NCBI GenBank assembly: GCA_030606805.1
Contig: JAUWFS010000199.1
Coordinates: forward strand, 1 to 6,072
Origin: B13-G4 sp030606805
Lineage (GTDB): Bacteria > Desulfobacterota > Desulfobacteria > Desulfobacterales > ETH-SRB1
Direction of reading: 5' to 3'
DNA length: 6,072 nucleotides
In this document: piece by piece, positions 5,191-6,072 of the stretch
Layout: every line of letters starts with the position of its first letter
Position numbering within the stretch: the stretch's first letter is position 1
Program-made: the position numbers and the translations under genes
The notes under the pieces: model-generated
Told to the model about the DNA's origin: nothing
The model's database searches: none
Seen by the model: the letters and a program-made list of their open reading frames with translations, nothing else

Positions 5191-6018
5191 ATGAAGATAA
5201 ACTTAAATTATGAGTTGAGTTATTCCAAGTGGAGAGAGAACCACAAATCGATACTTGAAAGCCTTTCGGATAAAAATAATTATATGCTGTTTTCAGGCGG
5301 AAAGGATTCATCAGCGGCTATGGATTTTATCTTAAGAGCGGCAAAGGATTTCGGGTTTGATTTTGAGGCGCATGCGGCGGCATTTCCTGTACATAGATAT
5401 TCAGATGAGGAAAAAGAGAGGATCGGATCTTATTGGAGCAAACAGGGTATAAATATTATATGGCATGACCCGGATGTAACGGATGATTATATTGATAACT
5501 CAACAAACCCGTGTCTTGCCTGTCAAGGACTGAGGAAAAAGATTCTAAAAAAAATTTTGACCGGCTCGATAGAGGACTGGAATAAATTGGTGCTCATAGT
5601 CGGTTATTCCCTCTGGGATATTGTCAGCTATTGTGTAGAGCATTTGATGTCTGAAATATTTTCTGATCCTGACAATAAATTTGATGCTGAAAAAAATTAC
5701 AGGTTTAAAGAAACAGCGCAGCGTTTTTATCCCCTTTTAAAGATGAAGGAGGGATATACGATTTTCAGGCCTTTGATCAAATATAATAACGATGATATTC
5801 TTAAGGTAATTTCGCAAAAAGATATACCCACGCTTTCCATCCCATGCAAATTTAAACACTTAAGGCCAAAAGAAATATTAGAAAACTACTACGAAAGAAT
5901 GGGTTTACGGTTTGATTATAATCAGGTGTTCGATTTTGCAAAAAAATCGCTCGATCTTCCGGATATGTCTTCATATACATCTATAAAAAAGGAAGAGTAT
6001 CTGCGACGAATTTTTTGA
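5191..6018 (+). CDS. TtcA/TtuA-like PP-loop ATP pyrophosphatase with likely [4Fe-4S] ligands
   Basis: The 275-residue protein has the PP-loop SGGKDS (35-40) of N-type ATP pyrophosphatases, which adenylate a substrate before sulfur or nitrogen transfer. PCLACQGLRKKIL (107-119) resembles the CxxC-containing helix of TtcA (there CSLCSRLRRGIL). FRPLIKYNNDDI (192-203) resembles its RPL...ekDI block, and IPC (217-219) its IPCNLC. Thus C108, C111 and C219 sit where E. coli TtcA holds its [4Fe-4S] cluster (C122, C125, C222). The final Cys of the second CxxC is absent (CKFK). The GHxxDD motif of tRNA-thiolating relatives is altered to GYSLWD (137-142). The N-terminal zinc fingers of TtuA are absent. 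The substrate is unknown: tRNA thiolation is possible, but a different sulfur- or adenylate-transfer role is equally plausible given these changes. It starts five bases after the enolase-family gene, with a weak AAGG at 5176-5179. Confidence 0.85.
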   Translation: MKINLNYELSYSKWRENHKSILESLSDKNNYMLFSGGKDSSAAMDFILRAAKDFGFDFEAHAAAFPVHRYSDEEKERIGSYWSKQGINIIWHDPDVTDDYIDNSTNPCLACQGLRKKILKKILTGSIEDWNKLVLIVGYSLWDIVSYCVEHLMSEIFSDPDNKFDAEKNYRFKETAQRFYPLLKMKEGYTIFRPLIKYNNDDILKVISQKDIPTLSIPCKFKHLRPKEILENYYERMGLRFDYNQVFDFAKKSLDLPDMSSYTSIKKEEYLRRIF

Positions 6019-6030
6019 GATAAAAGGTAA

Positions 6031-6045
6031 CCCGCCCGCCCGCCT
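6031..6045. repeat. CCCG tandem run (G-rich on the minus strand)
   Basis: CCCGCCCGCCCGCCT is three CCCG units plus a partial one. It lies 13 bases after the last stop codon in an otherwise A/T-rich setting. On the minus strand it gives four runs of two to three G with single-base spacers, which could form a two-layer quadruplex. It is flanked by AGGTAA (6025-6030) and TTACCT (6051-6056), which can pair, but no T run follows, so it is not a standard terminator. Confidence 0.5.
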
Positions 6046-6072
6046 CGCTTTTACCTCGCAACAAAAAGACCG

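Noticed and set aside
6025..6056. Rho-independent terminator
   Set aside because: The stem is only six pairs, the loop is 20 bases, and no T run follows.

Overview
The window comes from an AT-rich bacterial genome. It suggests a Gram-negative, Desulfobacterota-like organism, although that placement is an inference. The reasons are a lipid A-type (LpxL/HtrB family) acyltransferase, large soluble PAS/GAF-style signalling proteins, and an intergenic array of degenerate GGTTCAG-type heptads. No rRNA, tRNA, CRISPR array, transposase or phage gene is visible.

Layout: (1) Positions 1-423, minus strand: the N-terminal 141 codons of a response regulator, with a complete receiver domain; it runs off the left edge, so its output domain is unknown. 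(2) Positions 424-1034: a 611-base gap between divergent genes. Its RR-proximal part (487-687) is an inverted array of 7-base repeats. Its middle (707-808) is dense in small palindromes and holds a TATAAT box. Its right part (875-1013) can fold into nested helices just ahead of an excellent ribosome binding site. (3) Positions 1035-6018, plus strand: four tightly packed genes that look like one operon. They encode an LpxL/HtrB-like acyltransferase, a soluble histidine kinase with a V4R-like sensory domain and a GAF domain, an enolase-superfamily enzyme resembling dipeptide epimerases, and a TtcA/TtuA-like PP-loop ATP pyrophosphatase. The kinase and enolase genes overlap by 10 bases, and the last two genes are 5 bases apart. 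(4) Positions 6019-6072: short noncoding tail with a CCCG run.

How the genes might work together: the kinase has no membrane segment and no receiver of its own, so it would sense something in the cytoplasm and pass phosphate to a separate regulator. The divergent receiver protein is one physical candidate. The other three genes are enzymes: acyl transfer, alpha-proton abstraction (epimerase-like), and ATP-dependent activation with a likely Fe-S cluster. No known pathway combining exactly these four is recognised here. A small-molecule or lipopeptide-like modification pathway under its own sensor is a hypothesis, not a conclusion. The last gene keeps the three cysteines that hold the [4Fe-4S] cluster in TtcA but has a changed GHxxDD motif. 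The enolase-family protein has Cys where its relatives usually have an Asp metal ligand. These two changes are the best molecular hints of unusual chemistry.
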